Positions 41,967 to 51,259 are shown, counted from the first letter of the stretch. The stretch is DNA of 64,000 nucleotides from Pseudescherichia sp031979925 (GCF_031979925.1 NZ_DALZFB010000012.1:53482-117481); one strand, 5' to 3'. The notes: generated by a model from the letters alone, not told the origin. Made by a program: numbers and translations.

Positions 41967-43106
41967 TTACAGCGCCTGGCCTGCCTTTAACACCGCTGCC
42001 ACGTTACGCGCCGTCATACACACGTTTTCCGCCGCGTTTTTCAGGGCATCATCCAGCGTGCAGATGCCATAGATCACGCTGAATACCGCGTCGATCCCGT
42101 GCTCATGCACCACGCCGACGTCCGCCGTCAGGCTACCGGCAATGCCTATTACCGGCTTGTTGTAGCGCTTAGCCACCTTTGCTACGCCCACCGGTACTTT
42201 GCCGTGCACGGTCTGGCTGTCGATCCGCCCTTCGCCGGTGATCACCAGATCGGCTTCTGCGACATAGCGATCAAGATGCAGGGCGTCGGTGACAATCTCA
42301 ATGCCCTGACGCAGCTCGGCTCCGCAGAACGCATACAGCGCCGCGCCCATACCGCCTGCTGCCCCACCTCCGGCCAGATTCAATACGTCGAGATCGAGAT
42401 CGCGTTTGATCAGCTGGGCATAGTGTCCAAGTGCCTCATCAAGATGAGCGATCATCTCTGACGTCGCCCCTTTCTGCGGCCCAAAGATAGCCGATGCACC
42501 CTCTTTACCGGTCAGGGGATTAGTGACGTCACAGGCGACCTCGATACGGCAGGCGTGAAGCCGCTTGTCGAGTGCGCTGGTGTCGATCTGCGCCAGCGTC
42601 TCCAGCGCGCCGCCGCCCTGGCCAATGGCGTTGCCTTCGCTATCCAGCAGCTTTGCCCCCAGCGCCTGCACCATGCCCGCGCCGCCGTCGTTGGTGGCGC
42701 TGCCGCCAATGCCAATAATGATGTGCTTAACGCCCACGTCCAGCGCGTGGCGGATCAGCTCTCCCGTTCCCCACGAGGTGGTGATCAGCGGGTTACGCTG
42801 CTCGGGTGCGACCAGCTCAAGACCGCTGGCGGCTGCCATCTCAATAAATGCGCTCTGCTCGTCGCCGGAGAGACCGTAGAATCCTTCTACCTGGGTGCCT
42901 AGCGGGCCGGTCACGGTAACCTGGACGATCCGCCCCTGCGTGGCAGCGACCATCGCCTCAACCGTGCCTTCACCACCATCCGCCACCGGCAGTTTGATAT
43001 ACTCCGCCGCCGGAAAGATCTCACGAAAGCCCTCCTCAATGGCGGTCGCGACCTCAAGGGCGCTCAAACTCTCTTTATAGGAGTCCGGTGCGATAACAAT
43101 TTTCAT
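41967..43106 (-). CDS. garK: Glycerate 2-kinase
   Basis: A 379-residue glycerate kinase of the GarK/GlxK family that converts D-glycerate to 2-phosphoglycerate. It opens with IVIAPDSYKESLSALEVATAIEEGF, contains GIGGSATNDGGAGMVQALG and the nucleotide-binding VITGEGRIDSQT. It is the last gene of gudP–gudX–gudD–garK, completing glucarate breakdown because glycerate is a downstream product. K-12 has its garK in a separate gar operon, so this is a local addition. GlxK is an alternative name. Confidence 0.9.
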   Translation of the reverse strand: MKIVIAPDSYKESLSALEVATAIEEGFREIFPAAEYIKLPVADGGEGTVEAMVAATQGRIVQVTVTGPLGTQVEGFYGLSGDEQSAFIEMAAASGLELVAPEQRNPLITTSWGTGELIRHALDVGVKHIIIGIGGSATNDGGAGMVQALGAKLLDSEGNAIGQGGGALETLAQIDTSALDKRLHACRIEVACDVTNPLTGKEGASAIFGPQKGATSEMIAHLDEALGHYAQLIKRDLDLDVLNLAGGGAAGGMGAALYAFCGAELRQGIEIVTDALHLDRYVAEADLVITGEGRIDSQTVHGKVPVGVAKVAKRYNKPVIGIAGSLTADVGVVHEHGIDAVFSVIYGICTLDDALKNAAENVCMTARNVAAVLKAGQAL

Positions 43107-43162
43107 AAGCCGTCCTTACGCAGAGTGATTGCCTAAACCCTACAGCCGGAAAAACAGGGAAC

Positions 43163-43187
43163 AGGCCGATCCCGCCGGGACCGGCCT
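43163..43187 (-). other. Intercistronic hairpin between gudD and garK
   Basis: AGGCCG/CGGCCT with an inner TCCC/GGGA stem and a 3-nt loop, in the 86-bp gap. Only a short T-rich stretch follows on the minus strand, so it is at most a leaky terminator that lowers garK expression. Confidence 0.55.
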
Positions 43188-43192
43188 CTGCA

Positions 43193-44533
43193 TTAACGCA
43201 CCATGCACGGACGTTTGTTATCAAACGTCCAGCCAGGGATCAGATACTGCATGCCCATGGCATCGTCACGCGCGCCGAGACCGTGCTTCTGATACAGCTC
43301 GTGCGCCTTCATCACCTGGTCCATGTCCAGCTCAACGCCCAGGCCCGGCGTGCTCGGCACCTGCACCATCCCGCCTTTGATCTCAAACGGCGCTTTGGTC
43401 AGGCGCTGGTTGCCCTCCTGCCAGATCCAGTGGGTGTCGATGGCGGTGATTTTGCCCGGCGCGGCGGCGGCCACATGGGTAAACATCGCCAGCGAAATGT
43501 CGAAGTGGTTATTGGAGTGCGAGCCCCAGGTCAGGCCGAACTCGTGGCACATCTGCGCCACGCGCACCGAGCCTTGCATGGTCCAGAAGTGCGGGTCCGC
43601 CAGCGGGATATCGACGGATTGCAGGGAGAGCGTATGGCCCATCTGCCGCCAGTCGGTGGCGATCATGTTGGTGGCGGTCGGCAGGCCGGTGGCGCGACGG
43701 AACTCGGCCATCACCTCACGGCCAGAGAAGCCCTGCTCAGCGCCGCACGGATCCTCCGCGTAGGCCAGCACGCCCTTTAGGTATTTACCAATTTGGATGG
43801 CTTCGTTCAGCGACCATGCGCCATTCGGGTCGAGGGTAACGCGCGCCTGCGGGAAGCGTTTCGCCAGCGCCACGATAGACTCGGCCTCCTCTTCCCCCGC
43901 CAGCACGCCGCCTTTGAGTTTGAAATCGTTAAAGCCATATTTTTCATACGCCGCTTTGGCCAGGCGCACCACGCGATCTGGGGTCATCGCCTCTTCATGG
44001 CGCACGCGGTACCAGTCGCACTTGTCATCAGGCTGGCTCTGGTACGGCAGCGGCGTCGCTTTGGCGTTGCCGACGAAGAACAGGTAGCCGAGCATCTCCA
44101 CTTCGCTGCGCTGCTGGCCGTCGCCGAGCAGGGTCGCCACGTTGACGCCCAGGTGCTGGCCCAGTAGATCCAGCATCGCGGCTTCGATACCGGTCACCAC
44201 GTGGATGGTGGTGCGCAGGTCGAAGGTTTGCAGGCCGCGGCCCGCAGAGTCACGATCCGCAAACTGGTTGCGTACCGCGGTCAAAATATTTTTGTACTCG
44301 CCAACGGTTTTACCCACCACCAGCGCGGCGGCATCTTCCAGCGTCTGGCGGATCTTCTCGCCGCCCGGGATCTCGCCCACGCCAGTGTGACCAGAGTTGT
44401 CTTTGATGATAACGATGTTACGGGTGAAGAACGGCGCATGTGCCCCGCTCAGATTCATCAGCATGCTGTCGTGGCCCGCAACCGGGATAACCTGCATGGA
44501 CGTTACAACCGGGGTAGAGAATTGGTTACTCAT
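43193..44533 (-). CDS. gudD: GudD, D-glucarate dehydratase
   Basis: A 446-residue enolase-superfamily enzyme that dehydrates D-glucarate (and L-idarate) to 5-keto-4-deoxyglucarate. Active-site motifs: the catalytic Lys pair in NDFKLKGGVL, metal Asp in VTLDPNGAW, Glu and Asn in the barrel, and the general-base His in WGSHSNNHFDISL. Nearly identical to the E. coli enzyme through the C-terminus WTFDNKRPCMVR. Confidence 0.98.
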   Translation of the reverse strand: MSNQFSTPVVTSMQVIPVAGHDSMLMNLSGAHAPFFTRNIVIIKDNSGHTGVGEIPGGEKIRQTLEDAAALVVGKTVGEYKNILTAVRNQFADRDSAGRGLQTFDLRTTIHVVTGIEAAMLDLLGQHLGVNVATLLGDGQQRSEVEMLGYLFFVGNAKATPLPYQSQPDDKCDWYRVRHEEAMTPDRVVRLAKAAYEKYGFNDFKLKGGVLAGEEEAESIVALAKRFPQARVTLDPNGAWSLNEAIQIGKYLKGVLAYAEDPCGAEQGFSGREVMAEFRRATGLPTATNMIATDWRQMGHTLSLQSVDIPLADPHFWTMQGSVRVAQMCHEFGLTWGSHSNNHFDISLAMFTHVAAAAPGKITAIDTHWIWQEGNQRLTKAPFEIKGGMVQVPSTPGLGVELDMDQVMKAHELYQKHGLGARDDAMGMQYLIPGWTFDNKRPCMVR

Positions 44534-44557
44534 CGTTTAATCCTTTTTCTGACAAAT

Positions 44558-45898
44558 TTAGTTTCGACCAAAGACGGGACGTTTGCGATCGAACGTCCAG
44601 CCGGGGATCAGGTACTGCATCGGGCCTGCGTCATTACGCGCCCCGCCCGGGAGCTTCTTATACAGCTCATGGGCTTTCTGTACCTGGTCCCAGTCCAGCT
44701 CCACGCCAAGGCCTGGCGCGTCCGGCACGGCAATCTGGCCGTGCTTAATCTCCAGCGGCTGTTTGGTCAGGCGCGCCTCACCCTCCTGCCAAATCCAGTG
44801 GGTGTCGATGGCGGTCGGATTACCCGGCGCGGCGGCACCGACGTGGGTAAACATCGCCAGCGAGATATCAAAGTGGTTATTGGAGTGGCAGCCCCAGGTC
44901 AGGCCCCAGTCGTCGCACAGCTGCGCCACGCGCACCGCGCCGGAGAGGGTCCAGAAGTGCGGATCCGCCAGCGGGATATCTACCGCGTTGAGCATTACCG
45001 CGTGGCCCATCTCACGCCAGTTGGTGGCGATCATATTGGTCGCCACCGGCAGGCCCGTTGCCCGCCGGAACTCCGCCATCACTTCCCGCCCGGAGAAGCC
45101 CTGCTCTGCCCCACACGGATCTTCCGCGTAGGTCAGTACATCGTTCAGCCCCTTGCAGAGTTCAATAGCCTCATCCAGCAGCCACGCGCCGTTGGGATCG
45201 ACGGTAATGCGGGCGTCGGGGAAGCGTTTTTTCAGCGCGCGGGCGGTGTCGATCTCCTGCTCGCCCGGCAGCACGCCGCCTTTCAGTTTGAAATCTTTGA
45301 AGCCGTAGCGATCCTGCGACGCCTCGGCCAGGCGCACCACCGCCTCGCTGTTCATCGCCTCCTGATGACGCAGATGATACCAGTCGTGGTTGCCCTCGGT
45401 TTTGACGAGATACGGCAAATCGGTCTTCTGACGATCGCCGACGTAGAACAGGTAGCCGAGCACCGTCACGGCGTCGCGCTGTTTGCCTGGACCCAGCAGC
45501 TCGCAGACCGGCACGCCAAGGGTTTTACCCAGCAGGTCGAGCAGCGCGGCCTCCAGGGCCGCGACCGCATTCACCCGCAGCTCAAAGGTCCAGGCACCTT
45601 TACCAAAGGTATCGAAGTCAGCGGCCTGGTTACCTTTGTGCACCCGCTGTACCACCTGGTTTAAGCGGGCCACCTGCTGACCGATAACCATTGGGATCGC
45701 GTCAGTTAGCGTCTTGAGGATCACCTCTCCGCCGGGGGCTTCCCCAACGCCGGTATTCCCGGCGCTGTCGGTCAGCACCACGATATTGCGGGTGAAGTAA
45801 GCGTTATGTGCCCCGCCGATATTCATCAACATGCTGTCGTAGCCAGCGACGGGGATCACTTTCATATCGGTAATAACGGGGCTGGATTGTGTATTCAT
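44558..45898 (-). CDS. gudX: GudX, glucarate dehydratase-related protein
   Basis: A 446-residue paralogue of GudD with the same domain plan and conserved KDFKLKGGVL, VDPNGAW and WGCHSNNHFDISL motifs. The Ser before the catalytic His region in GudD is Cys here. In E. coli GudX is a weak dehydratase of uncertain physiological role. It lies 24 bp upstream of gudD and follows gudP by 2 bp, so it is clearly in the operon. A gene duplication is evident from the shared stretches. Confidence 0.95.
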   Translation of the reverse strand: MNTQSSPVITDMKVIPVAGYDSMLMNIGGAHNAYFTRNIVVLTDSAGNTGVGEAPGGEVILKTLTDAIPMVIGQQVARLNQVVQRVHKGNQAADFDTFGKGAWTFELRVNAVAALEAALLDLLGKTLGVPVCELLGPGKQRDAVTVLGYLFYVGDRQKTDLPYLVKTEGNHDWYHLRHQEAMNSEAVVRLAEASQDRYGFKDFKLKGGVLPGEQEIDTARALKKRFPDARITVDPNGAWLLDEAIELCKGLNDVLTYAEDPCGAEQGFSGREVMAEFRRATGLPVATNMIATNWREMGHAVMLNAVDIPLADPHFWTLSGAVRVAQLCDDWGLTWGCHSNNHFDISLAMFTHVGAAAPGNPTAIDTHWIWQEGEARLTKQPLEIKHGQIAVPDAPGLGVELDWDQVQKAHELYKKLPGGARNDAGPMQYLIPGWTFDRKRPVFGRN

Positions 45899-45900
45899 TA

Positions 45901-47253
45901 TTAGCGTCCTGTCACAGGTTTCAGTTCGACACGTTTGATATCGCCCACGATGACCAGATAGCTGAGTACCGCGACCAGGGCATGGACACCGACGTAGATC
46001 AGTGCACCGTTAAAGGAGCCGGTGGTGCCGACGATGTAGCCGATGGCGATCGGGGTAACGATCCCGGACACGTTGCCGAACATGTTGAACAGACCGCCGG
46101 AGAGGCCGCTAATCTCTTTCGGCGCGGTGTCGGCCATAACGGCCCAGCCCAGCGCGCCGATACCTTTGCCGAAGAAGGCCATCGCCATAAAGCCAATGAT
46201 CATCCACTCTGCGTCAACATAGTTACAGAAGACCATCACCATCGAGAGCAGCATACCCAGCACGATAGGCGTTTTACGGGCGATATTCAGCGAGCCGGTA
46301 CGACGCATCAGCCAGTCGGAGATAATGCCGCCCAGCACGCCGCCGGCGAAGCCGCAGATGGCCGGGACGGAGGCGACAAAGCCCGCTTTCAGAATCGACA
46401 TACCGCGTGCCTGCACCAGATAAACCGGGAACCAGGTGATAAAGAAGTAGGTCAGGGCGTTGATGCAGTACTGGCCGATATAAACACCGATCATCATGCG
46501 CGAGTTAAGCAGCTGCTTAATCTGGGCCCACTTGACGCTGAACGGCACTTTCACTTTGGTGCCCGGCTGATCCATGTTAATCAGCCCGCCGCCTTCGGCG
46601 ATGTACTCCAGCTCTTTCTTGTTCACGCCAGGGTGCTGATTCGGCTCGTGGATCACCTTCAGCCAGACAAAGCTGATGACAATGCCGAGTCCGCCCATGA
46701 AGAAGAAGACATGTGACCAGCCCACCTCGTGGGTCAGCCAGCCCATGATCGGGGCGAAGATAACGGTGGCAAAGTACTGAGCGGAGTTAAAGATGGCGAC
46801 CGCTGTGCCCCTCTCCTGCGCCGGGAACCAGGCCGCCACGATGCGGCTGTTGCCGGGGAAGGATGGCGCTTCCGCTAAGCCCACCAGGAAGCGCAGGGTG
46901 AAGAGCGCAACGATGATGCCGAAGCCGCTGAAGATATCCACGAAGCCCTGCAGCAGGGTAAACAGTGACCAGATGAAGATTGACCAGAAGTAGACGCGTT
47001 TTGAACCAAAGCGGTCAAGCAGCCAGCCGCCCGGTATTTGGCCGATAACATAGGCCCATGAAAATGCAGAGAAAACATACCCCATGCCAACAGCATCGAG
47101 ACCGATATCTTTTGCCATTTCGGAGCCGGCAATAGACAGCGTCGCGCGGTCACCATAGTTGAAGGACGTGACGATAAACAGCATCACCACTATCCAGTAG
47201 CGGGCGTTAGTACGCTTTTCGGCGCTGCTCGCTGCGTGGCTTAATGAACTCAT
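45901..47253 (-). CDS. gudP: GudP, D-glucarate/galactarate MFS transporter
   Basis: A 450-residue major facilitator of the anion:cation symporter family with twelve predicted transmembrane segments. A family motif, YGDRATLSIAGSEMAKD, follows helix 1. Later segments include GQIPGGWLLDRFGSKRVYFWS. Imports D-glucarate by proton symport. First gene of gudPXD-garK. E. coli control is by CdaR; I could not place a CdaR site. Confidence 0.97.
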   Translation of the reverse strand: MSSLSHAASSAEKRTNARYWIVVMLFIVTSFNYGDRATLSIAGSEMAKDIGLDAVGMGYVFSAFSWAYVIGQIPGGWLLDRFGSKRVYFWSIFIWSLFTLLQGFVDIFSGFGIIVALFTLRFLVGLAEAPSFPGNSRIVAAWFPAQERGTAVAIFNSAQYFATVIFAPIMGWLTHEVGWSHVFFFMGGLGIVISFVWLKVIHEPNQHPGVNKKELEYIAEGGGLINMDQPGTKVKVPFSVKWAQIKQLLNSRMMIGVYIGQYCINALTYFFITWFPVYLVQARGMSILKAGFVASVPAICGFAGGVLGGIISDWLMRRTGSLNIARKTPIVLGMLLSMVMVFCNYVDAEWMIIGFMAMAFFGKGIGALGWAVMADTAPKEISGLSGGLFNMFGNVSGIVTPIAIGYIVGTTGSFNGALIYVGVHALVAVLSYLVIVGDIKRVELKPVTGR

Positions 47254-47586
47254 TATTGCACTCCTGAATTATAGCGTTGAGCTACATTCATTCTGAAAAG
47301 CACAACCTGTAGGGAGATCAGAATGACGTACTGGTGTTTTATTGCAGCATCTGTGCAGCGGCTCGTTATCACCCTGCGTACTGCGTTTTAATAACTGGCG
47401 AGAAAAGTATATGAAGCAGCCAGATTCGGCTCACCGTGCAAGCACACAACATTCAGGATGCTTATCACTCTGCTTTGGGGCAAAGGCACAAGCCGATGGG
47501 GGGAAGTTCACGGAATTGAAAAGCGTCAGGGATAAAAAGAGGAAAAAGGATGATAGCCCTCCCCTGGCGGGAGGGCTAAATGGAAT
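47254..47586. promoter_or_regulatory. gudP upstream region and yqcA 3' hairpin
   Basis: About 330 bp with no gene. It holds the gudP promoter region (not resolved) and, at 47555-47577, a strong hairpin AGCCCTCCC…GGGAGGGCT just after the yqcA stop. The T content behind it is modest (TTTTTCC, CTTTTT), so it is a probable terminator of truC–yqcA. Confidence 0.6.
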
Positions 47587-48036
47587 CTATTTTAGCAGCG
47601 TTCCCCACTGCTCAACCCACGGGTTCGACTCCGTCTCTGGCTCAGGATGCTCGCTGGCGTCAATAAGCAGAACCTCACCGACGCGCTGCGCCTGCTGCTC
47701 TGCAAGCAGCTCGGCAAACCGCTTCCCGCCGCCGCAGAAGTGGCTGTAGGTGCTGTCTCCCAGCGCAATCACGCCGTAGCGCAGGTTGGGCTGATAGCCG
47801 AGCGAGTCGCGGATCCCCTGATAGAGCGGCGCGATGTTATCCGGCAGATCGCCCTGCCCCGTCGTGGAGGTGACCACCAGCACGGTCTTGTCCTGGTAAT
47901 AGGCCCAGTCCGCCAGCGTCCCGTCCTCAAAGACCTTAACCTTATGCCCCTGTCCGGTCAGCAGCGTCTCCGCCTCTTCGGCCACCAGCAATGAGTTGCC
48001 ATACATGGTGCCAACAAAAATACCAATCTCTGCCAT
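47587..48036 (-). CDS. yqcA: YqcA, short-chain flavodoxin
   Basis: A 149-residue FMN-binding flavodoxin-like protein (MioC-type). The phosphate-binding loop is VGTMYGNSLLVAEEAE and the second FMN loop is VVTSTTGQGDLPDNI, followed by ALGDSTYSHFCGGGKRF. The electron-transfer partner is not known. Lies 3 bp after truC, co-transcribed with yqcC–truC. Confidence 0.96.
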   Translation of the reverse strand: MAEIGIFVGTMYGNSLLVAEEAETLLTGQGHKVKVFEDGTLADWAYYQDKTVLVVTSTTGQGDLPDNIAPLYQGIRDSLGYQPNLRYGVIALGDSTYSHFCGGGKRFAELLAEQQAQRVGEVLLIDASEHPEPETESNPWVEQWGTLLK

Positions 48037-48039
48037 TTT

Positions 48040-48834
48040 TCACTCCCTGGTTGCTACCTGATACGTCTCATCCTGGCCGCTGTCCGGCACAAACTCAACC
48101 CTTTCATGCATCGGGAGAAGGCCGCGCCAGCCAAACTGGGTTAACGCCTGCATCCAGACATCGTCCAGCCCGGCGCGCAGGGTTAACGGCTCGTCGGTAA
48201 AGGGGTGGATGAACGACAGCTCACTGGCGTGCAGCATCAGCCGGTTCATGCCAAAGTGCGCCGCCGCGCTGCGGTTCTGGCGCAGATCGCCATGCTTGCT
48301 GTCGCCGATAATCGGGTGGCGCAGGTGGGCAAGGTGGCGACGCAGCTGGTGCTTGCGCCCGGTTTGCGGATCGAGTTCTACCAGCCCGTAGCGGGTGGTC
48401 GGAAACTTGCTGATGGCAACCGGCAGCTCAACGGTAGCCAGCCCGCGGTAGCGGGTCACCGCCGGCTGCGGCTCTTTGTCAGCCCGGGCGAACTTATCGG
48501 CAATCTTATCCAGCTCCTCCACCAGCGGGTAGTCCAGCGTTGCGGCGTCCGTCAGCCAGCCGCGGACAATCGCATGGTAGCGCTTCTGAATCTGATGTTG
48601 CTCGAACTGCTGGGAGAGCCGCCGCCCCGCCTCGCTGGATAGCCCCATCAGCAGCACGCCGGAGGTGGGCCGATCCAGGCGGTGGGCAGTAAAGACGTGC
48701 TGACCAATCTGGTCGCGCACGGTCTGCATCACCACCACTTTTTCATCGCGGTCGAGCCAGCTACGGTGTACCAGCCAGCCGGAGGGTTTGTTCACCGCCA
48801 CCAGCCACTCATCCTGATAGATAATCTCCAGCAT
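48040..48834 (-). CDS. truC: TruC, tRNA pseudouridine-65 synthase
   Basis: A 264-residue RluA-family pseudouridine synthase that modifies U65 in tRNA-Ile and tRNA-Asp. The catalytic Asp lies in the HRLDRPTSGVLL motif (about residue 54). The substrate-binding RYGLVELDPQTGRKHQLRRHLAHL is also intact. The start codon overlaps the yqcC stop (TGATG). Confidence 0.96.
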   Translation of the reverse strand: MLEIIYQDEWLVAVNKPSGWLVHRSWLDRDEKVVVMQTVRDQIGQHVFTAHRLDRPTSGVLLMGLSSEAGRRLSQQFEQHQIQKRYHAIVRGWLTDAATLDYPLVEELDKIADKFARADKEPQPAVTRYRGLATVELPVAISKFPTTRYGLVELDPQTGRKHQLRRHLAHLRHPIIGDSKHGDLRQNRSAAAHFGMNRLMLHASELSFIHPFTDEPLTLRAGLDDVWMQALTQFGWRGLLPMHERVEFVPDSGQDETYQVATRE

Positions 48835-49163
48835 CAGGCGTCGCTACCGGCAAAGAGCGCGTCGAGGCGTTGCAGATGCACAAGGACGACATCACGCAGC
48901 GGATCGCTGGCGTCGAGCGCCATCTCATAGTAGGGGGTAACGGCAAAAGCCTGCGGCAGCGGCTGACCGCTGTCCAGCAGAGCGTGCATACGCGGGATCA
49001 GCACCCACTGCAGCCACTCCAGCGGCGCAAGCGTATCCAGGCAGAAGGGCTGGGTACTGGCAAACGCGCTGCTCTCTGGGGCAACGCCCTGCCAGGCATT
49101 TTTTTCACGCAGCAGCGCCTCAATGGCGTGCAGCTGCTCGCGTACGCTGATATGAAGGGACAT
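48834..49163 (-). CDS. yqcC: YqcC, conserved small protein (DUF446)
   Basis: A 109-residue protein of the YqcC family, of unknown biochemical role, containing the family core PLEWLQWVLIPRMHALLDSGQPLPQAFAVTPYYEMAL. I start it at 49163 (MSLHISVREQ), the length seen in E. coli. The frame runs upstream to 49298, but that part overlaps the csrB sRNA and is not coding. Confidence 0.93.
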   Translation of the reverse strand: MSLHISVREQLHAIEALLREKNAWQGVAPESSAFASTQPFCLDTLAPLEWLQWVLIPRMHALLDSGQPLPQAFAVTPYYEMALDASDPLRDVVLVHLQRLDALFAGSDA

Positions 49164-49220
49164 AGAAACCTCGAATGACGATCGAACTGGCGCGCAGAAT
49201 AGCATTGCGGGGAGAGAAAT

Positions 49221-49587
49221 AAAAAAAGGGAGCACTGTATACACAGTGCTCCCGGTTCGTTTAGCAGCAGTCCGGCTACCTTGGTGCTCCCTGCTCATCC
49301 ATGAAAACTTTTCCTGCGGTCTCCTGACCTGTTCATCCGTAAACCGTGCTGCCTGCTCGCATCGCCCGATACGACACGCTTAATCCATAAAGCGGCTTCC
49401 AAATCGTCCTGATCCACCGGATATCCTGCCCGGCTCACATTCTCCTTCCTGGAGGTGTCCTTTAACGCGCTCCGGCGTTATCCTCTCTGCTTCATCCTGA
49501 AGCCTTCCCTGTAATACCTTCCCGGTATGTCCTGAGTCGGAAGCGACATCATCCTGACGTTCACTTCGTACGCAACATCCTGTCGAC
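49221..49587 (-). ncRNA. csrB: CsrB, CsrA-sequestering regulatory RNA
   Basis: A 367-nt RNA, close to the 369 nt of E. coli CsrB, in the same place between yqcC and syd. It begins GTCGACAGGATG and contains more than 20 GGA triplets, many in hairpin loops such as TTCAGGATGAA and CTCCAGGAAGGAG. It ends in the terminator GGGAGCACTGTGTATACAGT…CTCCC with T7 (49221-49253). Each GGA loop binds CsrA, so CsrB relieves CsrA repression of targets such as pgaA. Expression depends on BarA–UvrY. An overlapping open frame at 49380-49631 is not a gene. Confidence 0.97.
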
Positions 49588-49749
49588 ACAGATAGAATCG
49601 GACTTTCCGCTTCGCCTTGCAAGGATGCCATAAGACTTTAGTACCGATTAATTTGCGTTAAATATTGCTCAATTTTTAGTAAATAACTGATTTAAAATTG
49701 CTTTATCGTTTTTACATATTAAAAATATTTTTTAACAAAATGGCAATAT

Positions 49750-49777
49750 CTTACAGCCGTGTAAGAGATATCTCACA
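49750..49777. promoter_or_regulatory. UvrY (GacA-type) binding site upstream of csrB
   Basis: TGTAAGAGATATCTCACA at 49760-49777 matches the GacA/UvrY box TGTAAG-N6-CTTACA with one mismatch. An extra half-site CTTACA at 49750-49755 forms a second inverted pair with it (CTTACA-GCCG-TGTAAG). The site lies about 182 bp upstream of the csrB start, like the distal UvrY site reported for E. coli csrB. It also lies just past the syd 3' end. Confidence 0.8.
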
Positions 49778-49795
49778 AAGTAATAGCGGATTGGA

Positions 49796-50341
49796 TTACA
49801 TAACCGGCTCAAGCTGGTTGAGGAATGATGCTACTGAAGGGGCAAGCACGGTGCGTTGGCGAGTACCCAGCGTCTCTTTCACCACCTCACCGGTCAAGTT
49901 ACAGATTGAGATGACGTCAAGTTCGCTGTCAAGCGTGGCGATAAAAAGCGTTGGTGAAAGCTTTAGCCGCTTTTGCGTCACCAAATGACCGATGAGATTC
50001 TCCTGAACACGCAGGAAATCGTCTGCACTCCAGGTTTGCAGGAGCGTCAGCGTCTCATTATCGAATCGTGCCAGCATATCACCGGCGAACTGTGTGGAAT
50101 AGAAGCTATGAACTGCAGGTTGTATCACAATATCTAATGCTCGTTCAACAGCGTTTACATTCGGCTCTGCATCAAAAGGCTGAGGCTGCCAGATCACCCG
50201 GTCATTGAGGGAGGAGATCACGCAGGGCGACGGCACGCCGTAAAGCGCCTCGCTCTGCGGCCAGCTATTGTGCGTTTCGTGCCAGGCGTCGCAGTAGCGT
50301 GCGGTAAAAGCCTTCAGGGCATGGGATGTCTCTTGGTCCAC
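49796..50341 (-). CDS. syd: Syd, SecY-interacting protein
   Basis: A 181-residue cytosolic peripheral membrane protein that binds SecY and acts as a proofreading factor for the translocon. The N-terminal Trp- and Tyr-rich stretch (FTARYCDAWHETHNSWPQSEALYG) and acidic concave-surface residues are as in E. coli Syd (also 181). It is divergent from queF and transcribed toward csrB. Confidence 0.95.
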   Translation of the reverse strand: MDQETSHALKAFTARYCDAWHETHNSWPQSEALYGVPSPCVISSLNDRVIWQPQPFDAEPNVNAVERALDIVIQPAVHSFYSTQFAGDMLARFDNETLTLLQTWSADDFLRVQENLIGHLVTQKRLKLSPTLFIATLDSELDVISICNLTGEVVKETLGTRQRTVLAPSVASFLNQLEPVM

Positions 50342-50410
50342 CGGTTCCTCTCTTCACTCAGCCAGGATAAACTTAAGGCTGAGAGTTTACCTGCAAAACG
50401 GCGATGAAAC

Positions 50411-51259
50411 ATGTCTTCTTCTTATGATAACCACCAGGCGCTGGCTGGCCTGACCCTGGGTAAAACGACCCGCTACCAGGATATTTACGATGCGACTCTG
50501 CTGCAGGGCGTTCCCCGCAGCCTGAATCGCGATCCCCTTGGCCTGCACGCCGGTAGCCTGCCTTTTCACGGCGGCGACATCTGGACGCTCTATGAGCTGT
50601 CATGGCTCAATGCCAACGGCCTGCCGCAGGTGGCGGTGGGCCATGTCGAGCTGGACTACGCCAGCGTTAACCTGGTAGAGTCAAAAAGCTTTAAGCTCTA
50701 TCTGAACAGCTTTAACCAGACGCGCTTTAGCTGCTGGGAAGAGGTCCGCGCCACGCTGGAGCGGGATCTCAGCGCCTGCGCGCAGGGCAAGGTGAGCGTG
50801 ATGCTCTATCCGCTGGATGAGATCGAAGGCCAGCCGATCGCCCATTTTAACGGCAAGTGCATTGATAATCAGGATATCGCGATCGATGACTACCAGTTCA
50901 ATGCTGATTACCTGCAAAACGCCGCCGCTGGCAGCGTGGTGGAGGAGACGCTGGTCAGCCACCTGCTGAAGTCCAACTGCCTGATCACCCACCAGCCGGA
51001 CTGGGGTTCAGTCCAGATTCAGTATCGCGGGCCGCAGATCGATCGCGAGAAGCTTCTGCGCTATCTGGTCTCCTTCCGCCATCATAACGAGTTTCACGAG
51101 CAGTGCGTGGAGCGCATCTTTAACGATCTGCTGCGCTTCTGCCAGCCGGAGACACTGAGCGTCTACGCTCGCTACACCCGTCGCGGTGGCCTGGATATCA
51201 ACCCATGGCGTAGCAACACTGACTTCCAGCCTGCTACGGGGCGTCTGGTACGTCAGTAA
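50411..51259 (+). CDS. queF: QueF, NADPH-dependent 7-cyano-7-deazaguanine reductase
   Basis: A 282-residue long-form (type II) QueF, with two tandem T-fold domains. The QueF motif is ESKSFKLYLNSFNQ, and the catalytic Cys lies in KSNCLITHQPDWGS (about 190), with Asp seven residues on. It reduces preQ0 to preQ1, and completes a set with queD and queE also found here. Confidence 0.97.
   Translation: MSSSYDNHQALAGLTLGKTTRYQDIYDATLLQGVPRSLNRDPLGLHAGSLPFHGGDIWTLYELSWLNANGLPQVAVGHVELDYASVNLVESKSFKLYLNSFNQTRFSCWEEVRATLERDLSACAQGKVSVMLYPLDEIEGQPIAHFNGKCIDNQDIAIDDYQFNADYLQNAAAGSVVEETLVSHLLKSNCLITHQPDWGSVQIQYRGPQIDREKLLRYLVSFRHHNEFHEQCVERIFNDLLRFCQPETLSVYARYTRRGGLDINPWRSNTDFQPATGRLVRQ

Noticed and set aside
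44201..45664. 487-residue open frame opposite gudD and gudX
   Set aside because: It spans two paralogous genes on the other strand, which share codon patterns; no domain or ribosome-binding site.
47342..47749. 135-residue frame in the gudP upstream region running into yqcA
   Set aside because: It overlaps yqcA on the opposite strand and a terminator hairpin; no homology recognised.
49380..49631. 83-residue open frame inside csrB
   Set aside because: It reads the repeated GGA hairpins of csrB; the RNA structure explains the sequence.
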